A DNA stretch of 37,124 nt from PALSA-610 sp038239145. Its GTDB lineage: Bacteria; Actinomycetota; Acidimicrobiia; IMCC26256; PALSA-610. The notes beneath the pieces were generated by a model that was given only the letters and a program-made list of their open reading frames with translations, searched no databases and was not told where the DNA came from. The stretch covers positions 1-37,124 of the forward strand of contig JBBSFB010000044.1 in the NCBI GenBank assembly GCA_038239145.1, in the 5' to 3' direction. This document shows positions 17,488-25,315 of the stretch, piece after piece; within the stretch, counting starts at the first letter, position 1; the number at the start of each line of letters is the position of its first letter. Both the position numbers and the translations under genes were made by a program.

Positions 17488-17490
17488 AAG
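17464..17490. repeat. perfect inverted repeat over the integrase 1 stop codon
   Basis: CTTCTACCGG (17464-17473) and CCGGTAGAAG (17481-17490) form a 10-bp inverted repeat with a 7-base loop and include the TAG stop. The same decamer occurs in the integrase leader at 16284-16293. The second integrase has an equivalent palindrome at its stop. Confidence 0.75.
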
Positions 17491-17503
17491 CACTCCAGAC
17501 GCG

Positions 17504-17532
17504 CAGAGGCCCCGCACTCGGCGGGGCCTCTG
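17504..17532 (+). terminator. hairpin after integrase 1
   Basis: A perfect 12-bp stem CAGAGGCCCCGC / GCGGGGCCTCTG with loop ACTCG. There is only a short T-rich tract (ATTTCGTT) about 8 bases later, so it is a strong hairpin but not a textbook intrinsic terminator. It sits between int and the tRNA half and can stop transcription from both sides. Confidence 0.65.
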
Positions 17533-17755
17533 ACCAGCATTTCGTTGGTGGCGGGGGCAGGATTTGAACCTGCGACCTTCGGGTTATGAGGGCCCAGTGC
17601 CGTGACCTCTAGTCCCGTTCTCTCCCGCACAGTACGGCTGACGAGGCAATCCGCGCGACCGTCGTGACGTCCACTCCCGTCTACTCCCGTCCAGTACGGC
17701 GATGAACGGCAGAAATCACGGCACCACGCGCGATGCAGAACGACGCGCCACGGGT
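17533..17755 (-). repeat. attachment module D (core plus right flank; left side is integrase 1)
   Basis: After the core the right flank has two arm units: CCCGTTCTCTCCCGCACAG with TACGGC near 17615-17636, and CCCGTCTACTCCCGTCCAG with TACGGC near 17676-17700. The CGGCACCACGCGCGATGCAG repeat is at 17719-17738. No left flank exists; the integrase gene takes its place. The rest of the gap to 18037 shows no gene I can support. Confidence 0.8.
17546..17590 (-). other. tRNA (CAT) 3' half; att core
   Basis: Same fragment from CCA to the anticodon loop. Here the sequence before the loop is GGGCCC instead of CCGG, so identity with the other copies ends exactly at the 5' edge of the anticodon loop. Confidence 0.85.
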
Positions 17756-18037
17756 TACGAAGCGGGTCGCCGAGAGTGATGCCCGAGCCCGTCGCTGACT
17801 CACGTCCACAGGATCGGGTCGACTCCGCGGCGCGTTCTATCCGACAGGGCAGTGTGGTGCTTCACGGTCGCCGTCGTTGCCGCAGGATCGCTGTTCGCTC
17901 CGCGCTGACGTCCCAGCTGATCACGGAGGAGTTGCCTCGTACGCGAGGACGCGGCTCCAGCCACATTCACGGCCATCGACGCCGAGACGATCTACCTGGC
18001 GTCGCTCGTCGCAGGCGTACGGGTCACGCGCCGGGTG

Positions 18038-18056
18038 TATACCACGGGTATATAGT
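18038..18056 (+). promoter_or_regulatory. TATACC-ACG-GGTATA operator overlapping a -10 box
   Basis: A perfect 6-bp dyad with a 3-base spacer (18038-18052) overlaps TATAGT (18051-18056), a strong -10 match. The ATG of the PadR gene follows 6 bases later, which suggests a leaderless transcript. A PadR dimer binding here would block its own operon, the usual autoregulation for this family. No clear -35 is seen. Confidence 0.6.
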
Positions 18057-18062
18057 CGTCCC

Positions 18063-18587
18063 ATGAGCGCTTCCTTCGCATTGCTGGGTCTTTTGGAACG
18101 AGAGGCCAGTTACGGCTACGAGCTCAAGCATGAATACGACCGCCACGTCGGGCGCGGCCGACCCCTCCCCTACGGGCAGGTTTACTCGACGTTGTCCCGG
18201 CTGGCCCGCGACGGAAAGGTGACTGTCGGCGTGGTGGAGCCGGGCGCCGGCCCGGACCGCAAGCGCTACAGCATCACCAAACAGGGCGCGGTGGAGTTCG
18301 AAACGTGGCTGACCGAGCCGGTCGAGCCCGAACCGCATCTCCAGACCGTGCTGTTCATGAAGGTCGTGCTGGCGATCCTCGTCGGCCGATCACCGAATAC
18401 GTACCTCGATACGCAACGCCGTGCGCACCTCGAGCGCATGCGGGAGCTCACGTCCCTCAAGCGGTCTTCCAGCCTGTTGGACAGCCTGCTCGCCGAGCAC
18501 GCGCTCTTCCGCCTCGATGCGGATCTGCGCTGGATCGACCTGACCGAAGCGCGCCTCGACGCGCTGGCAACGGAGTTGCACTCATGA
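18063..18587 (+). CDS. PadR family transcriptional regulator
   Basis: 174 aa. The N-terminal winged helix has the PadR hallmarks (LLGLLEREASYGYELK, then PYGQVYSTLSRLARDGKV, then DRKRYSITKQG), followed by a C-terminal helical dimerisation region (about 95-174) of the Vir_act_alpha_C type. It is most likely a repressor of the ABC transporter encoded by the next two genes, with which it overlaps by four bases (ATGA), giving a three-gene translationally coupled operon. ATG 18063 sits just after a -10-like TATAGT and a perfect dyad, so the transcript is probably leaderless. The inducer is unknown. Confidence 0.92.
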   Translation: MSASFALLGLLEREASYGYELKHEYDRHVGRGRPLPYGQVYSTLSRLARDGKVTVGVVEPGAGPDRKRYSITKQGAVEFETWLTEPVEPEPHLQTVLFMKVVLAILVGRSPNTYLDTQRRAHLERMRELTSLKRSSSLLDSLLAEHALFRLDADLRWIDLTEARLDALATELHS

Positions 18588-19306
18588 CCGCGAATATGCG
18601 TTTGGACGAACTCGATGTGAGCCGGCACATCTTGGTGGCGCGCGGGTTGCAGAAGTCGTTCGGCACCACACCTGCGCTGGTTGGCGCGGACGTTGCCCTG
18701 GCGTCGGGAGAACTCCTCGCCATCATGGGACCGAGCGGGTCGGGAAAGTCGACACTTCTCTACTGCCTTGCCGGGATACTGCGTCCCGACATCGGCGAGG
18801 TGTGGTTCGACGGCCGCCGTATCGACGTCCTCAACGAGACGGCCCGAACGGAGTTACGTCGAAAGGCGTTTGGTTTCGTCTTCCAGTTCGGACAGCTCGT
18901 CCCCGAACTGACAGCGGAGGAGAATGTGGCGTTGCCACTGCTCCTCGACGGTGATCGTCGCGGCCGCGCGCTCAAGGACGCACGCGACTGGCTCGCACGC
19001 CTGGGTCTGAGTGGTATGGAGCACCGCCGGCCGGGAGAGATGTCAGGGGGTGAGGCGCAGCGCGTTGCACTCGCGCGGAGCCTCGTGTCCAGTCCCCGAG
19101 TGCTGTTCGCCGACGAACCGACCGGTTCGCTCGACTCGCACACCGGAGAGCAGGTCATGGGCCTGTTGGTGGACACCGCTCGCGCCGAAGGCACGACCGT
19201 CGTCCTCGTCACCCACGAAGCTCGCGTCGCGGCCTACGCCGACCGCGAGATCATCGTCCGCGACGGCCGCGTGGTCACGTCGCAGCCCGAGCCGGTCGCG
19301 TCGTGA
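18584..19306 (+). CDS. ABC transporter ATP-binding protein (MacB/LolD type)
   Basis: 240 aa. Walker A GPSGSGKST at 49-57, Q-loop in FVFQFGQLVPELTAEENVALPLL (Gln about 101), signature MSGGE at 153-157, Walker B VLFADEPTG at 173-181, D-loop SLDS and H-loop His211. The FQFGQLVPELTAEENV stretch and the short length are typical of ATPases that work with FtsX/MacB-type permeases. It overlaps the PadR gene at its start (ATGA) and the permease gene at its end (GTGA). The complex probably drives mechanotransmission or export rather than import; the substrate is unknown. Confidence 0.92.
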   Translation: MTANMRLDELDVSRHILVARGLQKSFGTTPALVGADVALASGELLAIMGPSGSGKSTLLYCLAGILRPDIGEVWFDGRRIDVLNETARTELRRKAFGFVFQFGQLVPELTAEENVALPLLLDGDRRGRALKDARDWLARLGLSGMEHRRPGEMSGGEAQRVALARSLVSSPRVLFADEPTGSLDSHTGEQVMGLLVDTARAEGTTVVLVTHEARVAAYADREIIVRDGRVVTSQPEPVAS

Positions 19307-21510
19307 TCGCGTTCGGACTGCGTCTGACGTTGCGCGGAGGCCGCGAGTCCGCGGCCCGCATTGCTTTCATCAGTGCGGGCGTGGCGGTGGGCGTGGTGAT
19401 GATCCTGTTCGCGATAGCGGCGAACAACGGCTTGCACGCACAAGACGCCCGCTACGGCTGGCTCACGACCACTGCCCACAACCGGGCACCGAGCGTCAAC
19501 GAAACAACGTCGGACGCCCTGTGGTGGCGCTGGACCCGCGACGAGTTCCACGGACGCACGATCGAACGCGTCGACGTCGCCGCGACCGGCGCCCGGTCAC
19601 CAATACCGCCCGGCATCTCTCGACTTCCCTCACCGGGCGAATTCTACGCCTCGCCCGCACTAGCGCGACTACGCACGACGGTCCCCGCGGATCAACTCGC
19701 CGGTCGCTTTCCCGGTCGCCAGATCGGCACGATCGGCGACGTCGCGCTCACGTCGCCGAGCTCGTTGATCGTGGTCGTGGGTCACAGCCCCACCGATCTC
19801 GCCGGCCGGCCCGGCGCGCTCAGCGTGCGCAGCATCGAGACGGCCGCGCGCCAGCACAGCTACTCGACGTTCCAACAGGTCGCACTCGGAGTCGGTGCGC
19901 TCGGCCTCCTTTTTCCGGTGCTGATCTTCGTCGGCATGGCCACGCGCATTGCCGCGTCTCGACGTGAACAACGCCTCGCGGCAATGCGTCTCGTCGGAGC
20001 AACTCCGCGACAGGTCGCCATCCTCGCCGCGACAGAAGCCGCGACCGCAGCACTCATCGGCGTTCTGCTGGGCGTCGGACTGTTCTTCCTCGTCCGCCCC
20101 ATCCTCGTGCAGATCCCCCTCACCGGAGACGCATGGTTCGACGCCGACCTGACGGTGGGACCGCTCGCCTGCGTGCTGCTCTGCATCACGATTCCCGCCG
20201 GCGCAGCCCTCGCCGCCGCCACCGCCCTGCGACGAGTTGCGACGTCACCACTTGGCGTCACTCGCCGCGTCGCGCCACCATCTCCGAACGCGAAGCGCCT
20301 CCTTCCGCTGGGTGTCGGCACCGGCATCCTCGCGCTGTTCGCCCTCGCCGGACATCCCTACGACCGCAACGCCAGCAGCACCTACGCTCCAACCATCCTC
20401 ATCGGGTTCGCACTCGTCATCGCAGGCATCGTTGCTGCCGGTCCGTGGCTCACCATGGCCGCAACAAGATTGCTCTTCGGACACGTGCGCCGTCCGGCAA
20501 GCCTGCTCGCAAGCCGCCGGCTCCTCGACGATCCCACTGCCGCTTTTCGCGCGGTCAGCGGACTCATCCTCGCGGTGTTCGTCGGCAGCGTGTTCGTCGC
20601 CGGGGCTTCTACCGCAACCAGCAGCGGCGGTCTGGAGGCGCCACTCGCCTACGCCAACAGCACCGCAATCGCACGTCCAGCCAACACCAACGCATCACCT
20701 ACCACCGCCACCGTCACCGCCGACCGAGTCGCCGAACAACTGCGTTCGCAAGCCGGCGTGACCGGCGTCACCTCGGTCCACCTCGACGTGGCACACCAAG
20801 TCAACGGCTATCCCACCGTCGTCGTCTCATGCCACGACATCGTCCGGACCCCAGCGATCGGTCGATGCCACCCAGGAACGCAGTTCGCGGCGATGCCGAT
20901 CTATTCCCTCGACGTCGGTCACACCGAACCGCAAACAGTGTGGCCGACCGCGTCCGCGCGTATCGCGACGATGCGCATCGCGGCGATCATCATCGCCACC
21001 GACGGAACAACTGCGGCGCTCGAAAGAGTGCGGACCACGGTCGAGACCACCGCTCCCGACACGATCGCCGTTTCGAAGACCCTCGGCCAAGTCTCCGCCG
21101 CGACCCGCCGCGACGTATCCCAGTTTCAGCACATGGCCGACATCGCCGTACTCATCAGCCTCCTCATCGCCGGCTGCAGCCTCGCCGTCGCCATCGCCGG
21201 AGGTCTCATCGAACGCAGACGGCCATTCGGACTTCTACGCCTCAGCGGAATGCCACTCGGCGTCCTGCGCCGCGTCGTGCTTCTCGAAGCCGCCGTACCA
21301 CTCATCGGCCTTGCAATCGTCGCCGCCGGCGGCGGCCTCCTCACCGCGACGCTGCTCCTACGCGCGCTGCGCGGAACCACCGTTCGATTGCCGGGTGCCG
21401 AGTACTACGTCATGCTGTTCGCCGGACTGATTGCAGCGCTCAGCATCGTCAGCATCACACTCCCACTACTACGACGAATCAGCTCCCCAGAAAACAGCCG
21501 CACCGAATAG
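19303..21510 (+). CDS. FtsX-like ABC transporter permease
   Basis: 735 aa. An N-terminal helix (about 15-45), an extracytoplasmic domain, then a first FtsX block (VALGVGALGLLFPVLIFVGMAT..., with REQRLAAMRLVGATPRQV), a middle set of helices, a second extracytoplasmic domain and a C-terminal FtsX block (MADIAVLISLLIAGCSLAVA..., RRPFGLLRLSGMPLGVLR). This duplicated arrangement is common in actinobacterial FtsX-like permeases. The GTG at 19303 overlaps the ATPase stop (GTGA), so it is translationally coupled. It completes a PadR-regulated ABC system of the kind used in peptide-antibiotic resistance or envelope stress, an inference from family and context only. Confidence 0.9.
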   Translation: MIAFGLRLTLRGGRESAARIAFISAGVAVGVVMILFAIAANNGLHAQDARYGWLTTTAHNRAPSVNETTSDALWWRWTRDEFHGRTIERVDVAATGARSPIPPGISRLPSPGEFYASPALARLRTTVPADQLAGRFPGRQIGTIGDVALTSPSSLIVVVGHSPTDLAGRPGALSVRSIETAARQHSYSTFQQVALGVGALGLLFPVLIFVGMATRIAASRREQRLAAMRLVGATPRQVAILAATEAATAALIGVLLGVGLFFLVRPILVQIPLTGDAWFDADLTVGPLACVLLCITIPAGAALAAATALRRVATSPLGVTRRVAPPSPNAKRLLPLGVGTGILALFALAGHPYDRNASSTYAPTILIGFALVIAGIVAAGPWLTMAATRLLFGHVRRPASLLASRRLLDDPTAAFRAVSGLILAVFVGSVFVAGASTATSSGGLEAPLAYANSTAIARPANTNASPTTATVTADRVAEQLRSQAGVTGVTSVHLDVAHQVNGYPTVVVSCHDIVRTPAIGRCHPGTQFAAMPIYSLDVGHTEPQTVWPTASARIATMRIAAIIIATDGTTAALERVRTTVETTAPDTIAVSKTLGQVSAATRRDVSQFQHMADIAVLISLLIAGCSLAVAIAGGLIERRRPFGLLRLSGMPLGVLRRVVLLEAAVPLIGLAIVAAGGGLLTATLLLRALRGTTVRLPGAEYYVMLFAGLIAALSIVSITLPLLRRISSPENSRTE

Positions 21511-21615
21511 CCACCCCCAACAGCGTCGCGTTCAACCTTGTTCATGAAGGTCGGGCTCGCTGTTAGCACTTCACCGCGGCGAGCCGTAGACGGGTCGTCC
21601 GCCCGTTGCCAGCGA

Positions 21616-21795
21616 TTATGCGATCACGACTTGGTTCCGGCCCAGTTCCTTGGCTTGGTAGGCGGCGGCGTCAGCGTCTCGGATGAGAAGGTCGGGGAGG
21701 GGCTGGCCGTCGTCGAGGGCGACGCCGACGCTGATGCCGATCTCGGCCAGCCCGGGCCCGACTCGGAACGGGGTCTCGAGAGCGTCGCGGACGAG
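21616..21795 (-). pseudogene. C-terminal fragment of a GGDEF domain
   Basis: The minus-strand peptide from VRDALETPFRVGPGLAEIG through ISVGVALDDG to LIRDADAAAYQAKELGRNQV matches the last third of a GGDEF domain: the SVGVA strand and the DAA.Y.AK.LGRN.V helix are family hallmarks. The GGDEF motif and everything upstream are missing, and no coding continuation is seen at higher coordinates. It is therefore a relic. It lies about 260 bp from an intact diguanylate cyclase gene on the other strand but is not obviously its copy. The remaining sequence in 21511-22052 shows no gene. Confidence 0.7.
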
Positions 21796-22052
21796 AATGA
21801 AAGTGCTTCTGGTCGGAGCGGGCGTGATTGGCACGGTGTAGGGAGCACAGCTGGCAGCCGCCGGTCACTCGGCGTCGGACCATCAGACGGCTGACCGCGT
21901 ATAGCCCAGCAGCGTGGATGACGCGATCGGAACAATGCCGCTCAGACTGGACACTGAGCTTCAGCGTGCTCGAACCCGCGACGATTATCTGGCGTGTCGG
22001 ATACGCGTTCGTTCCCGAATACCGGGTTCGTCGGGCCGAGTAGGTGAGTCAA

Positions 22053-23084
22053 ATGCTCAGAATCGGCGCCGTCGCGCGCAACGAACTGCGCCCACGTCCC
22101 GCGGCATCCTCGAGACCGGGGTCCGAGGATCAAGCCGCGACGGCCGCAATGGCTCGTTGGCTGGGCATCTTCTTCGCCTCGGGCGGGACCCTCGCCCTCG
22201 CGGCACTGGCCCTACCGCACACGCCTTACCCGAACATGGTCGCGACCGCCCTGCTCTCAGCGTCGGCGTATCCGGTCGCGGCGTTTCTTCTCCTCACACG
22301 GCGCGAGATCTCAACGAGAGTGTTCCATACCCTGACCGCGGCCGGGACTCTCGTTGTCACGCTTGGAATCGTGCTCGGACGGGGTAGTCCCCTCGCGTTG
22401 GTATCTCCAATGTTCTACCTGTGGGTACCAATTTTCGCGATCACATACTTCCCAACTCGTGCTGCGATCGCACACGTCGTATGGATAGCACTGTCGTATA
22501 GCGCGGCAGTCAGCGTTGACGCAGACAGATACAGCCTGAGCCAGTGGATCGTGGTCATTGGTGTGCTGACCGTCACCTCCTGCGCCGTGCACAGTCTCGT
22601 CAGCGAGATCCGCCGACTCGCTCGCACCGACCACCTCACCGGGCTCGCAAATCGTCGCGCCTTCGACGACCGCCTCAACGCCGAAATCACGCGAGTGCAC
22701 CGGACACAAACGACCCTCTGCGTCGCCATCATCGATCTCGACGACTTCAAACGCGTCAACGACCGACACGGCCACCAAGTCGGTGATCAGCTACTCATCC
22801 GCATCGCCCGCGCGTGGTTACCCGAACTTCGCGGCATCGACTGTCTCGCCCGCTACGGCGGTGACGAATTCGCGCTCCTGCTCCCCGACAGCAACGAACC
22901 AGACGCCATCCGCATCATCGAACGCATCCGCGCCGCGCTCCCCACCGCATCCTTCTGCGTCGGCGTCGCCTCCTACACCGCAGGAGACGACCAGGACACC
23001 CTCATCTCGCGCGCCGACCACCGCCTCTACGACCAAAAACGAACCCGAACCCGCACAAGCCCGGCCAGCCGCCCGAGTCCCTGA
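22053..23084 (+). CDS. membrane-bound diguanylate cyclase (GGDEF)
   Basis: 343 aa from ATG 22053, which has AGGTGAG 5 bases upstream; a GTG at 22044 would add three residues and has a weaker ribosome site. The N-terminal half has about six hydrophobic helices (residues about 35-185) and no recognised sensory domain name. The C-terminal GGDEF domain carries DHLTGLANRRAFD, DLDDFKRVND and an intact YGGDEF. An RGID upstream of it, five residues before the motif, fits the c-di-GMP inhibitory I-site. It should make c-di-GMP from two GTP at the membrane with product inhibition. It stands alone, and no EAL or HD-GYP partner is in the window. Confidence 0.9.
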   Translation: MLRIGAVARNELRPRPAASSRPGSEDQAATAAMARWLGIFFASGGTLALAALALPHTPYPNMVATALLSASAYPVAAFLLLTRREISTRVFHTLTAAGTLVVTLGIVLGRGSPLALVSPMFYLWVPIFAITYFPTRAAIAHVVWIALSYSAAVSVDADRYSLSQWIVVIGVLTVTSCAVHSLVSEIRRLARTDHLTGLANRRAFDDRLNAEITRVHRTQTTLCVAIIDLDDFKRVNDRHGHQVGDQLLIRIARAWLPELRGIDCLARYGGDEFALLLPDSNEPDAIRIIERIRAALPTASFCVGVASYTAGDDQDTLISRADHRLYDQKRTRTRTSPASRPSP

Positions 23085-23434
23085 TCCCGCAGCACGACAA
23101 TCCGTTCTTCGCTCGTAGACCGGTCTGGGTCTAGTCGACCTTCTCGCCAAGGACCCGAGGCATCCCCTCGAGGATCGATCGCCACCCCCGTAAGCGAGCG
23201 ACGGGGAGGGCCGGCCGTTCGTTCACGCACCTCCGGGACGGCTGGGAGTTGCGGTGCACCGACCTGCCCAGCACCGGCGGCGTGCCGCGCACCGGAGGCA
23301 CGCACGCGCCGAAGAACCAACACGACATTTGTGCGTGGCCCACATGCTTAGGGAACGGCAGGACGGTTCACAACGCGCGCAAAGGCGTGGTCTCCACGCT
23401 CGGAGAACCACAGTCGCGAGGCAAGGAGCACTCC
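23085..23434. other. gene-poor interval
   Basis: 350 bp between the diguanylate cyclase and the YceI-like gene. I find no reading frame with convincing codon bias. A minus-strand peptide ending in WRSILEGMPRVLGEKVD looks somewhat protein-like and could be a relic C-terminus, but I cannot assign it. The Shine-Dalgarno AAGGAG of the next gene is at its right end. Confidence 0.4.
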
Positions 23435-24150
23435 ATGTCATCCACCTCGACAAGCTGGTATCGGCGTATCAGGAACTGTGCGCTCGGGCTCGTCACGATC
23501 GCGGTCGTGGTCGTCGTCGGCGGCCCGTGCGTGTACCTGCATTTCATCGAGGCTCCCGCGCCCGCCCAACTGGCCTTAGCGACCACCGTACTGCCGACAA
23601 CCGTTCCCGGCACGGTGTCCGCGCCGCTGGCCGGAACCTGGAAGATCGGCACCGGGTCGATCGTCCGGTACCGGGTCAAAGAAACGCTGTTCGGGCAAAG
23701 TGCGACCGCGGTCGGCACCACCAACACCGTGACCGGATCGTTAACGATCGTCGGTACGCAGCTCACCAAGGCATCCTTCGCCGCGGACATGACCACCGTG
23801 AAGTCTGACCAATCGCAACGCAACGCCCAGTTCCAAGGCCGCATCATGGACACCGCCAAATATCCGACCGGAACGTTCACCCTCACCAGCCCGATCGACC
23901 TCGCACCCATCCCCACAGACGGAACCCAGCGACCTACACCGCCAACGGCACCTTGGAACTGCACGGCACCACGAACGCCATCACCCTCACGTTGACTGCC
24001 CGGCGGGTTGGAAACGTGGTCCAAGTGCAAGGCAACACGCCGATCATCTTCTCCGCCTACAACATCAACAACGCGAGCGGCGGTCCCGCCAGCGTCGGCA
24101 ACACCGGCATGTTGGAGTTCGTTTACAGTTCCACCCCGCCACGTAACCCT
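23435..24150 (+). pseudogene. YceI-family lipid-binding protein, frameshifted
   Basis: ATG 23435 is preceded by AAGGAG. An N-terminal membrane anchor (about residues 15-36) is followed by the YceI beta-barrel: TWKIGTGSIVRYRVKETLFG, VTGSLTIVGTQLTKASFAAD, DQSQRNAQFQGRIMDTAKYP. At about 23926-23930 one base is missing: the frame leaves at IPTDGTQ and the expected continuation ATYTANGTLELHGTTN is in the next frame, running on to NTGMLEF before the sequence turns into IS-like DNA. YceI proteins are secreted or anchored isoprenoid-binding lipocalin-like proteins. The frameshift could be a sequencing error; the degraded 3' end beside an IS relic argues for a real pseudogene. Confidence 0.75.
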
Positions 24151-24204
24151 GTAGGCGTCTCTCGCGCTCGGCAAAGGTGCGACACGTCGCGTCTGGATAA
24201 CTTC

Positions 24205-24521
24205 CCCCGATGCGGCTTCTTCCGTTTCCGATACGGCACCTTCAGTCCTTCCTCACGCCACAGGCGATGCACCCGCTTGTTGTTGACCCTGCGGCCCTGA
24301 CGACGCAGTTCCGTCGCGGCACGCCGCCAACCCCACCGCGGCCGTTCCCGAGAGAACGCCCGCAGCCACGCCCGCAACTCCACCTCCGCGTCCGTGGCGA
24401 CGGGTGCGGCCAGCCGCTCGGTGGAGCGATGCTGACCGACCACCTTGCACGCTCGTCGTTGGGAAACCCCGAACCGTTCGCGCAGCACCATTACCGCGCT
24501 GCGCCGCCGGTTCGGGGTCAG
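24205..24521 (-). pseudogene. IS3-family transposase orfB, N-terminal fragment
   Basis: The minus-strand peptide MVLRERFGVSQRRACKVVGQ followed by HRSTERLAAP, a GWRRAATELRR-type stretch and VHRLWREEGLKVPYRKRKK is the HTH_21 region at the start of IS3-family OrfB. After KKPHRG the sequence departs from the family, and the whole rve integrase domain (DDE) is missing. It follows orfA directly, as expected for an element that makes OrfAB by frameshifting. The element cannot transpose by itself. Confidence 0.75.
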
Positions 24522-24796
24522 AAGTTTCCCTCAGCCAGCTCCTTGAGCATCGCCTTGTCGAGCTCCGCGTCCGCGAGGAGTCGTTTCAACCGGCTGTTCT
24601 CGATCTCGAGTTCCTTCAACCGTTTCGCGTCGTTGGCTTTCATGCCGCCGTACTGCGCGATCCAGCGATGCCAGGTCGATTCGGCGATCTCGAGATGGCG
24701 ACACACCACATCGAGTTCAGTGCCACCGGCCAACAACTTGTGGCCCTCGGCGAGCTTGCGGATGATCTGATCGGGCGAATGCCGACGTCGACTCAT
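24518..24796 (-). CDS. IS3-family transposase OrfA
   Basis: 92 aa starting MSRRRHSPDQIIRKLAEG, with the HTH (VVCRHLEIAESTWHRWIAQY) and the leucine-zipper-like helix (KRLKELEIENSRLKRLLADA) of the OrfA proteins of IS3 elements. GGAGGA lies 7 bases before ATG 24796. OrfA binds the IS ends and regulates transposition. Its partner orfB is truncated, so it is probably inert. Confidence 0.85.
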   Translation of the reverse strand: MSRRRHSPDQIIRKLAEGHKLLAGGTELDVVCRHLEIAESTWHRWIAQYGGMKANDAKRLKELEIENSRLKRLLADAELDKAMLKELAEGNF

Positions 24797-25052
24797 GATG
24801 CAATCCTCCTGCCCCATTTTGGAGCAACGGACTCGCACAACCCCCGGACCACCGCGCGGGGATCACCTCAGGTCTGAGGGGTCCCCGTTGAGTGGTCCGC
24901 GTGATCTGTCCCCCTGACGTGTGAGGATTTGCTCGTCACCGGAAGGATGTTCATCACGCCGAAGGCATTCCCTGAGGGAGTTCCGCCCCGAGGGCCTTGC
25001 CGGCAAGTTCATTGCATGACGCATCCTTCTCCCGGCGCTCGTGGACTCTCGA

Positions 25053-25066
25053 AGATCTGATAATCT
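25053..25066 (+). promoter_or_regulatory. dyad AGAT-N6-ATCT over a -10 box, toxin-antitoxin promoter
   Basis: AGAT (25053-25056) and ATCT (25063-25066) form a short dyad that covers GATAAT (25059-25064), a good -10 match. ATG of the antitoxin gene follows 8 bases later, suggesting a leaderless or very short leader transcript. Autorepression by the antitoxin at such a site is the rule in these modules. Apart from this, 24900-25052 shows no gene. Confidence 0.5.
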
Positions 25067-25072
25067 GACCAC

Positions 25073-25315
25073 ATGCCTGATGTGTCGGCGACGGATGCCG
25101 CTCGGAACTTCGCCGATCTTCTGGATGCGATTGAACATCGCGGCCAGCACTTCACGATCGTGCGACGCGGCAAAGCCGTTGCTCACCTCGAACCGATGAA
25201 TCGCGGTGTTGGCGCCGATGTGAAGGCGCTGCTGCGCCGGCATCGTCCCGACGCGGCATGGGCGAGCGAACTCGAGGAGGTCCGGTCGCTGCTCGAGATC
25301 GAGGAACGATCGTGA
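25073..25315 (+). CDS. Phd/YefM-type antitoxin
   Basis: 80 aa. MPDVSATDAARNFADLLDAI, then FTIVRRGKAVAHLEP is the Phd/YefM fold (N-terminal DNA-binding half), followed by an extended acidic C-terminus (LEEVRSLLEIEERS) that would wrap the toxin. It overlaps the PIN toxin gene by four bases (GTGA), a standard toxin-antitoxin arrangement. It should neutralise the toxin and repress the operon. A degenerate copy of this pair is found beside module E. Confidence 0.88.
   Translation: MPDVSATDAARNFADLLDAIEHRGQHFTIVRRGKAVAHLEPMNRGVGADVKALLRRHRPDAAWASELEEVRSLLEIEERS

Larger units (their letters stand above)
24205..24900 (-). mobile_element. IS3-family insertion sequence remnant
   Basis: orfA is intact and orfB is cut after its HTH part. 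The left limit is the point near 24205 where OrfB similarity ends. The right limit is uncertain: I see no clear terminal inverted repeat or target duplication between 24800 and 24910. It lies against the 3' end of the broken YceI gene. Confidence 0.6.

Noticed and set aside
17776..18062. Short plus-strand frame before the PadR gene
   Set aside because: Arg-rich composition, no ribosome site, and it runs through the PadR promoter dyad.
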